A DNA stretch of 64,000 bases from Manduca sexta (Eukaryota > Arthropoda > Insecta > Lepidoptera > Sphingidae), in contig NC_051118.1 in NCBI RefSeq assembly GCF_014839805.1, positions 124,001 to 188,000 on the forward strand, given 5' to 3'. This document shows positions 45,601 to 56,800 of this stretch, in pieces. The number at the start of each line of letters is the position of its first letter. Position 1 is the first letter of the stretch. The notes below the pieces were generated by a model. The model was not told the origin of the DNA and did not search any database. It worked only from the letters and a program-made list of their open reading frames with translations. Position numbers and translations under genes: made by a program.

Positions 45601-47393
45601 AATTATAAAAAAAACTAATATGATTATTAATTATAAGAATTAATATACATACATGTATAATAATAATATGTATATTAGTTAAAGCCTTGTGTTAGTGTTA
45701 ATTGTAATTGATGTTATAATTTAGTTTAATAAATAAATATAAAATATAAACAATATGGAGTAAGTAATAATGGGAAAGGCTTTTTTATAGGTTTTACCCA
45801 AATTAAAAATATATAATCAGAGAAAAACTTTTACATTAATGTTTGATGTTAACATGGAGAAAACTATAATAAAAGTCTACGATTTTTCAATACACTGCAC
45901 AGTATGGTATTGTAAGAAATGTCATAATTTGCAGAGCGCCTAAGTGGCATTCGATTTTTGGAATAATAAAGTACTCAGCCATTTCTTTTTTTACGCCGGC
46001 ACAGGAAAGTGACCCCATTGTACCCGATGGTAAGTGGAGTGGGGTCCAATAGAATGTCGACTGACGGGAGATGATTACCTCTCGGCAGTCGACAATTGTG
46101 CCGTCCTGTTGGAATCGGATATATACAGGCTGATCCCGGAACGCGACACACGTGGGTCACTATGGCGGGTTTTAACACCTTGTGAAAGATGGTCACTATT
46201 GGGCGGATATAAAATGTATTCTATCACCAAATTTGCTGTTTGAAGTCAAACTTTTAACCAATGTCAATAATAAATAGAGATACACTACACTACATCCAAA
46301 AAGCACTTTTTTAAATTCGAGACTCACTAGCTACTAGACAAAAGTTGCTATCTTTCATCAGCAAGTTACGTATCCACAGGTCTTGCCAACTGTTTCAGAA
46401 GTTTAATAGTGGGATATATTTTCAGGTCCTATGGGTCCACCAGGACACGAAGGCAGGCCTGGTGAACACGGAAACCCAGGCAGAGAAGGTACGCTTTATT
46501 TTCCTAACTCAGATTTAGATTAGGTTACTTTTTCGCTCTCACACCCTCCACTACAATTTCTGGCCCCCATTTTATGACACTGAGCGGTGAAGCTTGGAGA
46601 GTCTCTGTGCAAAACTGATTTGTCTTTATCCCGCAACGAAATTAATCAAATAGAAAGATAGGGAAGAGTTGGAAATATTAATTGTCCACTTCCCTCCAGA
46701 GCAAAGTGGGAGACAAAATAATGAACTAAGGAGGCATTGTAATCTCAAGTATAGGGACGTTTACAACTAGAAAGGCCAGTTGTAGTGCACCACGAACAAA
46801 AATTAAAAGAAAGGGTCCTATCACATGAGCTGTTAGATTTGATTACAGTAATAGGTATAGCAAAAACGCTGGAAATCATGAAATTCCGTTTAGTCTCTAC
46901 ATGTTGTATACAATCTTGGATGTCATTTGTGAAATGTTTAACAAGATGTTGAGCTTATTAGATTCGTTTATTTGAATATTCAATAACTGCGACTAAATAA
47001 CTTGTGTCAACCCCATATTCTAGTGGGATAGAGGAATTTTTTACTACGAGCAAGTTTGCGAATAATAGAATAGTTGCCGCGTGACATAGCTTCTCTTTTG
47101 CCAGCCTACCTGCGCAGCCGAATATTACCGGAAACGCCCGATATCATTGGTTAGGGCACCGGCGCGTAACATTATTCTCCATTTTTGAAACGAGTCTAAA
47201 CTTTTTGAAAAATAAGTTGCTTAAGTCAATTTGTCTAACAACAATCATTATTATAGTAATATTTTATAAGAGTATAATTGTTTTTACAGGTCACATTGGA
47301 CCTCGAGGGGTCCCCGGTCCGCGAGGATCCTGCGACTGCCCCTCTCCAATCTCCTACTACCCATATCCACAAGGTCTCGTAAAGGGACCCTAA
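39632..47393 (+). CDS. Collagen alpha chain, 3' part (FACIT-like), 8 exons
   Basis: Exons 39632-39737, 39945-40060, 41078-41194, 42302-42356, 42875-42976, 45406-45573, 46426-46488 and 47290-47393. They encode about 277 residues of Gly-X-Y repeat with one non-collagenous break and a stop at 47391-47393. Exon lengths of 108 (after correction), 117, 117 and 63 are multiples of nine, as in collagen genes. The break (exons 3-5) reads PPSVIVE, then [17 protein letters not shown] with one Cys; the chain ends [20 protein letters not shown] and a short tail. Cys-bearing breaks and a short C-terminus without a fibrillar or type IV NC1 domain suggest a FACIT-type matrix collagen; the family is inferred. 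Exon 1 seems to lack two bases and exon 2 one base, each breaking the frame. The 5' part is not in the window. Confidence 0.88.
40605..40977 (+). repeat. Repeat E copy followed by a tandem duplication
   Basis: Repeat E (GGACCCATATAACCCGATTCC to TTCGCTCTTCGCCAC) is followed at 40736-40861 and again at 40863-40977 by a unit of about 120 bases. The unit begins GGAGCATTTC.CTCTTCGCCAC and ends TTTTCGAGGGTGTGTGAAGTCTACCAA. It spans the junction of repeat E and a SINE-A, so it duplicated after both were in place. Confidence 0.8.
40951..41067 (+). repeat. SINE-A 3' part next to a splice acceptor
   Basis: CGAGGGTGTGTGAAGTCTACC to AATACAGGGCTGATATTAT; the collagen exon 3 acceptor (TTTTTTGCAG) follows ten bases later. 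Confidence 0.8.
41385..41876 (-). repeat. SINE-B copy interrupted by SINE-C
   Basis: GTGACCCCATTGCACCTGATGGTAAATAG (41389 on) and, after the insertion, GACGAGAGATAATTATCTCGGCAGTCGAC to ATAAAATATATCCTACCACCA. The right-hand part is well preserved. Confidence 0.85.
41447..41699 (-). mobile_element. SINE-C insertion with 10-bp target duplication
   Basis: Flanked by GTCGAATGAC at 41437-41446 and 41700-41709. On the minus strand it starts CTGCCTCGGTGGCGTAGTTGTA (A-box region), has GGTTCGAATCC (B-box), then GGAGTCTGGAATTTGTGCCC and ATCACATCATGGGACGGAAC. It ends in a (TATG)n tail. This is the reference copy of the family here. Confidence 0.9.
41915..42230 (+). repeat. Repeat F copy
   Basis: AGGACCCTTTCATTTAATTTTATCCGTGGTG to GTGAGGGCGGGAAAGTCTC in a collagen intron. 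The near reverse copy at 46540-46830 shares all blocks, so this is close to full length (about 315 bp). Confidence 0.7.
43411..44710 (-). mobile_element. maT-type mariner (DD37D), TA target duplication
   Basis: Ends TAGTCTTGCCATAAATATTGT (left) and, reverse complemented, TAGTCTGGCCATAAATACTGT (right): imperfect terminal inverted repeats preceded by TA on both sides, 1300 bases in all including one TA at each end. Length, ends and the encoded transposase fit the maT (DD37D) group of Tc1/mariner elements common in moths. It lies antisense in a collagen intron. Confidence 0.88.
43533..44570 (-). pseudogene. maT transposase, broken by frameshifts
   Basis: Three overlapping frames on the minus strand together cover a mariner-class transposase: [19 protein letters not shown] near the start (44570), a helix-turn-helix region around [18 protein letters not shown], then the catalytic part. 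The first Asp is in LFTDEKIF, the second in [10 protein letters not shown], and the third in [12 protein letters not shown], 37 residues after the second (DD37D). Frame shifts near 44375 and 43900 and further damage in the N-terminal part mean no intact protein is made. Closest in type to the Bombyx maT/Bmmar elements. Confidence 0.88.
44978..45151 (+). mobile_element. Hairpin-family element with 12-bp TSD
   Basis: CAACGGATTTCA occurs at 44966-44977 and 45152-45163, exactly flanking it. Inside, 45012-45052 and 45114-45154 form a perfect 41-base inverted repeat around a loop carrying GTCCCCCCGTGACCATGAAGG and CTTCGAAACGTCGGGAG. The last bases of the right arm overlap the duplicated target. Confidence 0.8.
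45996..46228 (-). repeat. SINE-B copy in collagen intron
   Basis: CCGGCACAGGAAAGTGACCCC to GCGGATATAAAATGTATTCTATCACCA, with the GTCGACAATTGTGCC and GGTTTTAACACCTTGTG blocks. Confidence 0.85.
46540..46830 (-). repeat. Repeat F copy
   Basis: CACACCCTCCACTACAATTTCTGGCC to AAGAAAGGGTCCTATCACATG; reverse complement of 41915-42230. Confidence 0.7.
46985..47170 (+). repeat. Repeat G copy
   Basis: Shares with 54045-54170: TAATAGAATAGTTGCCGCGTGACATAGCTTCT, CAGCC..CCGAATATTACCGGAAACGCC and GGCGCGTAACA. Confidence 0.6.
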
Positions 47394-47524
47394 AAGTTCC
47401 TTATAGAATAACCAAAAACTGCCATTTATGCTAGTTTCTATAGATTTTTAAAATTGTGGAAAATTAATGACCAACATTTTTATGTATACGATTTTTTATG
47501 TATTTATTTTAAAAATATGTACTT

Positions 47525-47530
47525 AATAAA
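47525..47530 (+). terminator. Collagen poly(A) signal AATAAA
   Basis: First canonical AATAAA after the collagen stop, 132 bases downstream. Confidence 0.6.
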
Positions 47531-47673
47531 TAATATTTATGAAAGTAACTTTTGTTTCTTTACGTTAACTATGACGCAATTTTCTGAACTAAATTATTTC
47601 AAATATTTAATATTAGGTTTAGAAAGAAAAAACAATAAAAATAAACCATTCCAGCAAAAAACGAAAATCACAT

Positions 47674-47679
47674 TTTATT
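47674..47679 (-). terminator. RNF123 poly(A) signal AATAAA (minus strand)
   Basis: TTTATT on the plus strand is AATAAA on the minus strand, about 200 bases after the RNF123 stop. The two convergent transcripts would therefore not overlap. Confidence 0.55.
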
Positions 47680-47878
47680 TTAAAAAAATACAAAACTGTC
47701 ACAAGATTGCGATGATTTACAAGGCATTCCAAAACTTACTTTGGATATACAAATTAAAAAAATAAAAATCTTGACAAATATACGTTTTCAACCAGATTTC
47801 CTCCGTATGTATAAAATGCAAAAATCTAGCAGGATTGCTACGATTTTTAAGGATTTGATTTAAAATCCGCCATGACAG

Positions 47879-50800
47879 TTAATTATTGGCGGGCTCCACT
47901 TGCCGTACGGAATCGATGTCCGCCTTGCAGAAGAAACACTGCTTACTGTTCAACAAGTGTTGCATTATACAGGCTCTGAAATAAGAGAATTTCAATATTT
48001 ATCGACACTGTATTCTAGAAATTTTTAATGCTTCGGTGGCGTAGTTATATTGCGGTACGATTGCCGGACTGATCACTTGGGTTCTATTCCTGGAGCGGGT
48101 GAAGTGATGATGGATTTTAATGGTTCAATTCCTGGGGCGGGTAAGGTGATATTGTTGTTAAATATCAGTCTGACGTCTGGAATTTATGTCCAATGTCCTG
48201 ATAGGCAAGGCTATCATATCACGGGAGTACATACATACATGACAAAAAGTGGGTCCACATATTGCGCCTCTGCATACCTATACTGCATACCTCTTCCAGA
48301 CGTTCGTCATTATAAGTGATCCCATTGCACCTGATGGTAAGTGGAGTGAGGTTCAATAGAATGTCGACTGGCGAGAGATGATTGCCCCTTGGCAGGCGAC
48401 ACAATCATGCCGGTCTGTTGGAATTGTATATACACAGGCTGATCCCGGAATGCGACACATTTACGTGGGCCACTGTGGCGGGTTTTAACACCTTCTGTAT
48501 GGTGGTTGCTATCCGGGTAGATATAAAATATATCCTACCACCATTCTAGTCCTTGTTCGGATAAGAGTTAATTAAAATAAACATAATATCAAAGGAATAT
48601 CATGTAATACTTGTCACCTGCAAGAATGGTGTCCACAAGGCACGAAGGCGGAGTCGGCCGGTCGCGCGTAACAGATGGTGCAGAGCAGGTCGGACTGCGC
48701 GCCGCTGGAGCCCGGCGACCGCGCCCGGACCGCGGCGTCGCGCGCCACTTGCAGCCTGTCCACCACCACCTCCAGGGCTTTCAGCTCCTCGATGGTCACG
48801 TCTTCCGAATCTAATTAATATGTAATCAACCTAGATGTAATTATGTCAGAAAATGTTTATAAATTACTGTTTCAATATTAATTTACTTGTGAAAAATGGC
48901 CTTCTTATTATTATTGCGCATTATAGCTGTAAGTTTTCCAAATAAATCGGAAAAAAATATGGCATAGGCAATACAAGAGTGATTGCTTTGACAGCCATGA
49001 ATAAACACAAATCCACGCAAATTATGAATGAAATGAAGATTAGGAGGTAGAGGAGGTGTAGGTTTACAGATATTTCGAAACGCCAACAGGTATTTCCCGC
49101 GTAAATATCCCATTGTTTTCTGTGGAAAAATGGTAATACCCTGAGTTAGCCGGGTCTTAGCGTTGTAAACATATATCTACAGCTAGGCTTTTATTTTATT
49201 GGTAAGTTTTTACTAGACGGTTCGAATAATATTCCAGGGAAAAATATAAGAGTAGATAAGTACTAAATGCTGAAGGCGTGAGCCTAATTGGGAGTGAAAC
49301 GGACTGCCGAAACGAATGTCCGCAGGTTCAAAACCCAAGGGCACATACCTCTGACTTTTATAAAGTTCTGTGTATATTCTATGAGAATTATCATTTGTTT
49401 TATCGGCGAAAGAAAACATCGTGAAGAATCCTGCATACCTGAGAAGTTTTCTATAAGAATTTTGAGGGTAAATATAATCTGCCAATCTTCACTAGGCCAG
49501 CGCGGTGGACTAAGGCACTCCCTCTCAGTAGAGATGTCTTGTGTCCAACAGACAATATACAAACCAGATATGACGAACGTTAATTAACACGGAATTCATA
49601 CGGCATTCAGTGGCCAGCATTAAGTCAATGTTAAACATTACCAAACAATACAACCAACGTAATCACTAAAGATACGATAAAAAGATGACGACCGATACAC
49701 CTATACTAACATTTATAAAACGAGAAGTGTTTGTCCTTCGATTTGCCGAGCATGAATTCCAAACCGTCCAATCGGAAAAGCGGCTCTGTCACCAGCGCTT
49801 TCGTCACTCTCTCCAAATGCTAGAAATAAAACACGTTGAACATTGCGGGTGAACCTACAAAATCGCCCCATTCACTAACAAGGGACATTTATATCGATCA
49901 AATCAGACAAGAATCCGGTCGAATCGGCGTCATTTGTTTTAGCCCAATTTCACGATCTATTGTACTTTTATGGTCATTGAGAATCGCGTTATGTTAATAA
50001 ATTCTTTTCAATTTTTTTTTATATATCACTTTCCAAAATTGGGCGCCTCTAAAACGTATTATTGGCACTCATGTCTCATCAAATGTAAGGTAACTTCTGG
50101 CGACAGCTTCGGATCCAGCATCCTGATGAGACAGCCGGCGACCGGCGCCAGCGCAACGTAGTAGTGCACGCGGTCGGTGTCGGGCAGCCCGCGCGCCATC
50201 AGCCGCGCGAAGCTCGCGCCGCCGCCGGCGCGCACGCACACGCGCGATATCACCGCCATCAGGATCTGTATGAGATACTTATTGCTTTACTAACAAAAAT
50301 ACTAGTTATTTTTGTGTTTACAAGTTTATTCGCAGAACTCTGAAGTCCAAAATAACATCACGCCTTTATCTTCGAAAGGGTAGGTGGAGGTGCAACTAGG
50401 GCAATCATTTTTCGTCGTAGGTGTATGAACCTAGGGCCTCATCGGGCACAAATTTCAGCCTCCTTACTAATACCAAAAAGAAATAACCATTAAAGACCCG
50501 AAATCCAATTTTGAATAACCTAATGGAGTAAGTTTATTCAATTACATTTAGGCGACTCGTCCGCTTTAAACTGCCTCTCTATTATAATATGTCTATAGAA
50601 CTTAGGTGTAACACAGCTTCTTATTAGTGGAGGAATTTTTAGAATCAGAACAACCAAACTCTTGCATACGAGAGATCTACTATCTCGTTAATTCGCTTTG
50701 TAATTTTTTTAGTTTCGACATGAACCTTGGATTACCTGACAAGTTCTCCCCAGTAGTAGCTCGTTCTGGTCATCGCAGGCTGTCGGCTTTGTGAGCAGCT

Positions 50801-53800
50801 GAGGAGCTAGGCACAGGGTCATCTCCAAAGCCCTGGCTAACCCGTGATACAAATCGAAGCACGTGGCGCAGAGTTTGATTTGACGCGACTCTAGGTGTGC
50901 GTCTACGCTTACCCTGTCCATCTAAAAGATTAAAGATAAGCATAGATGTATTATCGAAACAATAAGCATTATTCGCAGTAGGCCCGTAAATAAATAATAT
51001 AACTGATGGCAATTAGAAACAGTATAATGATTGACCATGACAATATATCGATGATAGAAGTTTCAAATACCGTAAATGACTAAGGAATAACTAATTTTTA
51101 CATTCCTAAACTTCTTCGTGTCTTATTCTATCATGATGTATTTAGAAAGATACTTTTAAACTTCATGTACGTATATTAAAATAAAGAAAAAGTTTTAAGG
51201 TTTAATAACTTGAGTAATTAGACTCAAAGTTTAACATTTTTCTCACTAACTACCAAATCAATTTTAGGCTGTAGCTTAAAATATACAGATAAAGGGAGAA
51301 AAAAATGTCTAGTACCTAGTATACCTAGTATATAGATAAATACCAACTTGCGACAAAATGACCGTTACGACATTCCAAATTAATACCGTCGATATTTTAA
51401 TATTTAATATAGATACTAGACAAATAAGTTACGTAAATAAAGCTCGCCAAATTACGCCGAGCAACTTCACAATTCTGTAACTTGACTAATATATAATCCG
51501 ATAAAATAATACTAGCCTAATGCGTGTAGGATAATGCCTTTATTTATCTGTGATATTTACACTAGTTGATTAGTTTCATTGTCAAAGAAATCGTGAATAA
51601 TTTATACATCCATAAAGAAAAGAATAGGAATTCTTGAAACTATGGATTTTTTTTATTGCACTGAATGACGAGACGAGCTTGCCGTTCGCCTGATGGTAAA
51701 CAATACGACCGCCCAGAAACAGTAGAAAGACCATCCAACACCTTAAATTACCAAGTGTTGTACGGTATTCCATTGCGCTCGCCATCCTGAGACATGAGAT
51801 GTTAAGTCTTATTATGTCCAGTAGTTACACTGGCTACAATGTCCTTCAAACTGGAACACAACAGTGAGTACCCACTGTTGCTTGGCGGAAGAAATAGACA
51901 TTACGGTGGTACCTACCCAGGCGGACTCTCACATATAAGAGACCAGTATTTTGCTAAGCGCATAGCTACCTCTTGCATCATAGTGACGAACTCCGAAAAC
52001 GCCCAGTTCAGCTGACTTAGCAAAGAGTTGAGGAATGAGGCTGCCTCCGCTGGATGCGCGGCCAGATAGTCCCTGATGCGGCCCTGGATCACTTCAGAAG
52101 GGCATGGACCTAATTTGATAAACCATACTTAATATTATATTTATCTTTATTAGCTAAGTTTTGTAATAATTGACTAGCATACAAGTTCATTTTGATATTA
52201 CGTTCATAAATGAAACCATATACTTACTCTAAGGCTGCAAAGTCTTTGAAACGTCGCGAGAAATCTAAAATATAAAAAACCCATAGAATCCGAAAATTAG
52301 TTTAATTTCAACCATATATTCGTCATTACCTCTGTTAATATTGTGGCAAAAATTATCCATGAATAACGAATATTTTCATAATAAATCCCGGTGTTATTTT
52401 TAAATTGTTTTGATTTTTATAGTTAAGTGCGAATGTGGCGTGTGCGTGAGTGTATTTCAGACTGAAAGTGTGAAGTTGCCGTTGCGGCTGATTCTCTTAG
52501 TAGTGGCATTAGTGCGCGTAAAATTAAAATTAATTTTTACTGATATTTATTTTGTTAAAAACTTACACTTTTTTATTATACAGGTAACTTATTATAAAGT
52601 GTTATTTTTAAAAAAAGTATTTATGTTTATTTAGTAACTCAATGTCAAAATGAACCTGTGCATATATATTTTTTGTTAAACAATTCCAGATATAAGTTGT
52701 CTGTGATAAATTTCAATAAAATTTCAATCATAAGGTACAGTACAATACCGCGTAACAGGCACAAGTATATACTATGTAAGTGACGAAAAAAAGCAAATTA
52801 AAACTGATACTTAATACTTTAACCTTGTGAGTGATAATACCAACTCTTTTTAGTATTTACTAATGCTAGTTACGACCTATCACACTATTTCTGACGCTAT
52901 TCTTTTTTTGTTCATAGCACAACAGGGGAAATAAACATATTTTGCAAGCCATGTCACGTCAAAACATAAAAAAGAAACTTAGACTTAAGTACCTAAATAT
53001 ACATTTTCACCAACTGTAAGAAGCTCACAAGCTGTGAAATCACAAATATTTCTAGGCATAATAACCGTTATTCTGTAAACCAATAAAATAAAAGAAACAT
53101 TTTTACCAAAACATTGACTCATCAGGCCAGCGTCGACCTTGGCTCCGAGGTTGTTTACCGTCGGCTCTCTGTCACCGTATCTGTGAAATATACCTTGTTT
53201 TTGTAGTTTTCATATCAAAACATAAACTTATTAAAACTAGGATGGAGATAAAATAAGTTTCATTGCCACCATTTGACATAGTAAGAAATGCTATTTTTCT
53301 GCTTTTTTTAGGTCGACTACGGAGAAAGTAGGTCAAATGTCCTAATCCTTAAATGCTCCTGAAGAAAGAAAGAAAAAGGAGGTTAAATGTTGTTAGTGAT
53401 CTTTACTACTCCTAACGGCCATCATAGAAGAATCACTGATGCACTATTAGTCTTGTAGGTATAGGTAAATGGAAAAGCAGAGGGGTAAGTATATTGAGCT
53501 CCAGAAATAACAAATACCATAGGAATGGTCACAATAACCTGTTCGGTCAAGTCGTCGGAACAAGTATTTTAGGATTAGACCTAGTGCGGATTAGTCTCCT
53601 CAGGTATGCAGGTTTCTCAACGATGCTTTTCTTCACCGTTAAAGTAAACGATAATTCAATATTCAATTAAAATTTGCCAAATTTTTTATTTATATGATGT
53701 TACACCTCCTACGATCTTACCCCATCGCACCTTATGTAGTTTCGTTCAGTAACGCAATGTAAAAATGACCCTGTATATGCTGCCAGTGGGTAGATAATCA

Positions 53801-56800
53801 TTCGTGACAACAATCGATTCAACGCTTGACAAACGATGAAATACCGAAAACCGCGTTGTAAACAGGTCAGGGCTTTATTAAACAGAGGTGGTCATCGAAT
53901 TTATTTATTATCCCGCATTGTAAAGTGCGACTCAACTCAGAATGCAAATGCGCTAACATTGTGTGAGACTCACTTTTTATCTTATTAATTATAATATTAG
54001 CAATAATTACAGGATATGATTTTAAACGATTTTTGACTACGTACAACTAGAGAGATTAGTAGAATAACCGCGGCGTGACATCGCTTCTGTTCTGCCAGGC
54101 TGCTTGCCTACCTGAATATTTCCCGAAACGCCTGATGTCATCAGCTAGGGTAGCTGGGCGTAACAATTGTTTTAATTTTGTCATCGGAAATACGAATAGC
54201 ATATCAAACTGATGACACTAAATCTAATGGTTAAGTACTGGAAAGGGCTCCAAATGAGTATTGACTGACGAGAAACGTTTATCCCTCGCCAGTTAACATG
54301 ATTATGCCGGTCTGTTTGAAACCAGATATACAAGTGGTGTTTCAGGAACGCGACACACTTATCACTGCCACAATGGACGGTTTATGCACCTTGTAAATGC
54401 ATCTTGTGTTCGGAGGTCGCTTTCCAGAGGGATATAAAAAAAAAATATCCTACCATCAGCAAACCGAAATACCACCAGTAAATCTGTAATGTTTTTCATT
54501 GTTTTTATAATAAGTACCGACTGCACGTCAACTGGGCCTCTCGTCGAAAATCAGCACGGCTAGTGCTACTTAGGTCATACTGTTGCATCCAGCTGAATGA
54601 GGTACTTTTGCTGGACTTTGTGTAATTTTTGTTCATTTATTTATTAATAATATAGTATTTTTCTTTATAATATTGTTTGTTTAATGTAGTAATGTGTCTA
54701 TTAAAATTGCGCTAGCAATAAATCCTTCTTTCTTTCATGTAACTTAAGATATCATTTGTGATGTTGATCATCTATATATTCAATAGCGAAGACCTTAAGA
54801 TACTGAGTTTAATTTGACAGCGTTTTTGATATATTTTTTTTATTCAATAGTTACTCTATCGGTTTATCACAATAGCCTTACAACTAATACTATGAATTTT
54901 CTTATAATAGGTAATAAACCTTTACAGGTGTATACAACATTATTTGTAAAACTTTACAACCGCTAGATCTGACAGATATCGCTCTTAAGATTGAAACTAA
55001 GTTGCATCTATTACAAATCCTATCACCTTCAGCAATGAAACAAGTGTCGACGTGTATTTTCATTCGCTTACTACTCGACATCGTGTTTTACGCGGCCATT
55101 CCGATATTAAACAATAAATCTCGATACAGTATCGACAATAACTCACACGTTACAGTTCCCATCACGTCAGCGGAACACAATGTTTACAGATTAGTTGCGT
55201 TTCTGGAAAATTCAGTTTGATTAATTATTGCTGATAACACGTCGGAATTCCATTATAATTACAATATGTTGGATGTTTGAGGTGAAATATTCGTTAGGAT
55301 AATAATTTCTTATATTTTCGCGAATGTTAGACATTGGAATAAAACTATTTTTACGGATTTTATTTCGTTTTTTTTTTATTAATTTTCCCTTGTCACCAAT
55401 AATGATTAGAACCTCAAAGTCTTCAGCAACTGCAGACTTCGTAGAGCGTCGGTGTTTTACGTCAGCTATACCTATGTTATTTTACGCGGGTACCTATATT
55501 CCTTTTTATTTGGCCGATATAAGAGAGGTCACAGTTGCGATCTATCATGAACACGCTCGGTTCTTGCAGACGTGTATGACACTTGAAATGTGGTAAAAAT
55601 TGACTAATCTTTTTAGCCGCAATTGGTGCACCCACTTTTCGCTGTTCGTATTCCGTCCCATGAGGTAATTGGGGCGAACCTATCGCCATATTGGACACAA
55701 ATTTCAGACTTCAGGTTGATACTGAATAGAAAAACCCTATATCACTTTGCCCGACCTGAAGAGAGTGATATACTGCAGTTGCATCGTACAACGACGCCAC
55801 CGAGGCAGTCCTCAAAACACTGAATGGTGAGATAAGCTGCTTGATTGATGGTGAATGATACGACCCACATACAGTAGCCGAGATAAAAGTAATGCACTCT
55901 AGAGTAATGTAGCTTCCTGTTAGTGAAATAATTTTTAAAATCGGTTCAGCAATTACAGAGGTTAACCCCTACAAACCTACAAATAAACAAGTTCATAAAC
56001 TTTTCCTCTCTATATTTTAGTATACATTATTTAGTGAACTGTTGTGCAAGCCAGTTTTAATGTTCGAGTCTTATATATCTAGAAATTACTTGCTATAGTG
56101 TTTATCAAAAGTGCTTCCACAGTGATGTTTGGGGGCGGAAATAAATAGGTATTCGTTTAGTCTCTCATACTCACTTCGCAGCTAGATGCGGCCACTGTCT
56201 GTGTCGGAAACCAAAACCGGAGCCGTGCCAGAACCGCACCAGCACCCAGTTGGACTGCGCCCACGCACGGTTTTGATACGGACGGACCAGCTCCTCCACC
56301 ATGCACATTTGTCTGAAAAAATGGCTTTATATAAAACAAATATAATATAAAAGGCACAAATTATGGAAAGAAGATAACTCTATAGAAGGGAACATAGTTG
56401 TTTAACAAGTTACTGAGTAATATGGAAAGTATAAGTATATAAAGTCCATAGTTTTAAAATAAACTAAAGCTTCTTGTAGAAAGTATACAACGAGACATCT
56501 ATGACAAAAAATGTCTTTTACGGGACTGCAAACAACACTTATTACTACCATAATTCTCAAACAAATACTAACTGTTTCAAAGGCACCCTCTCAATAGCCC
56601 TCATCGTAGCAGGCTGAGTTGCGAAAGACGCGAGCGTTTGCACCAGAGACTCCCTCGTGCTCGCCAGCACTATGCGCTGGTCGGCAAACTCCGCGCAGAG
56701 GAATGCCGCGCACGACACTACGAGCTCTTCCCACTCTGGGTTAGAGAAAGAATATTATTATTATTATATAGTTAGAATTTTATGAGTTCAGGCCTTTGCG

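Larger units (their letters stand above)
47879..48810 (-). other. RNF123: RING-finger exons of RNF123
   Basis: The penultimate exon (48810-48618) carries DLLCTICYARP and VPCGHHSC; the last exon (47975-47879) completes it with ACIMQHLLNSKQCFFCK and ends DSVRQVEPANN, stop. The eight zinc ligands follow a C3HC4-like order, and an intron splits the domain right after the GHHSC ligands. The protein ends soon after the RING, as in vertebrate RNF123. Confidence 0.92.

Noticed and set aside
48611..48814. Plus-strand GC-rich ORF
   Set aside because: Shadow of the RING exon on the minus strand.
49213..49587. Overlapping ORFs of 90-99 codons
   Set aside because: They lie in a SINE-A copy; similar chance frames occur in its other copies.
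54995..55220. 72-codon plus-strand ORF in an RNF123 intron
   Set aside because: No domain, no splice context, and no similarity that I recognise.
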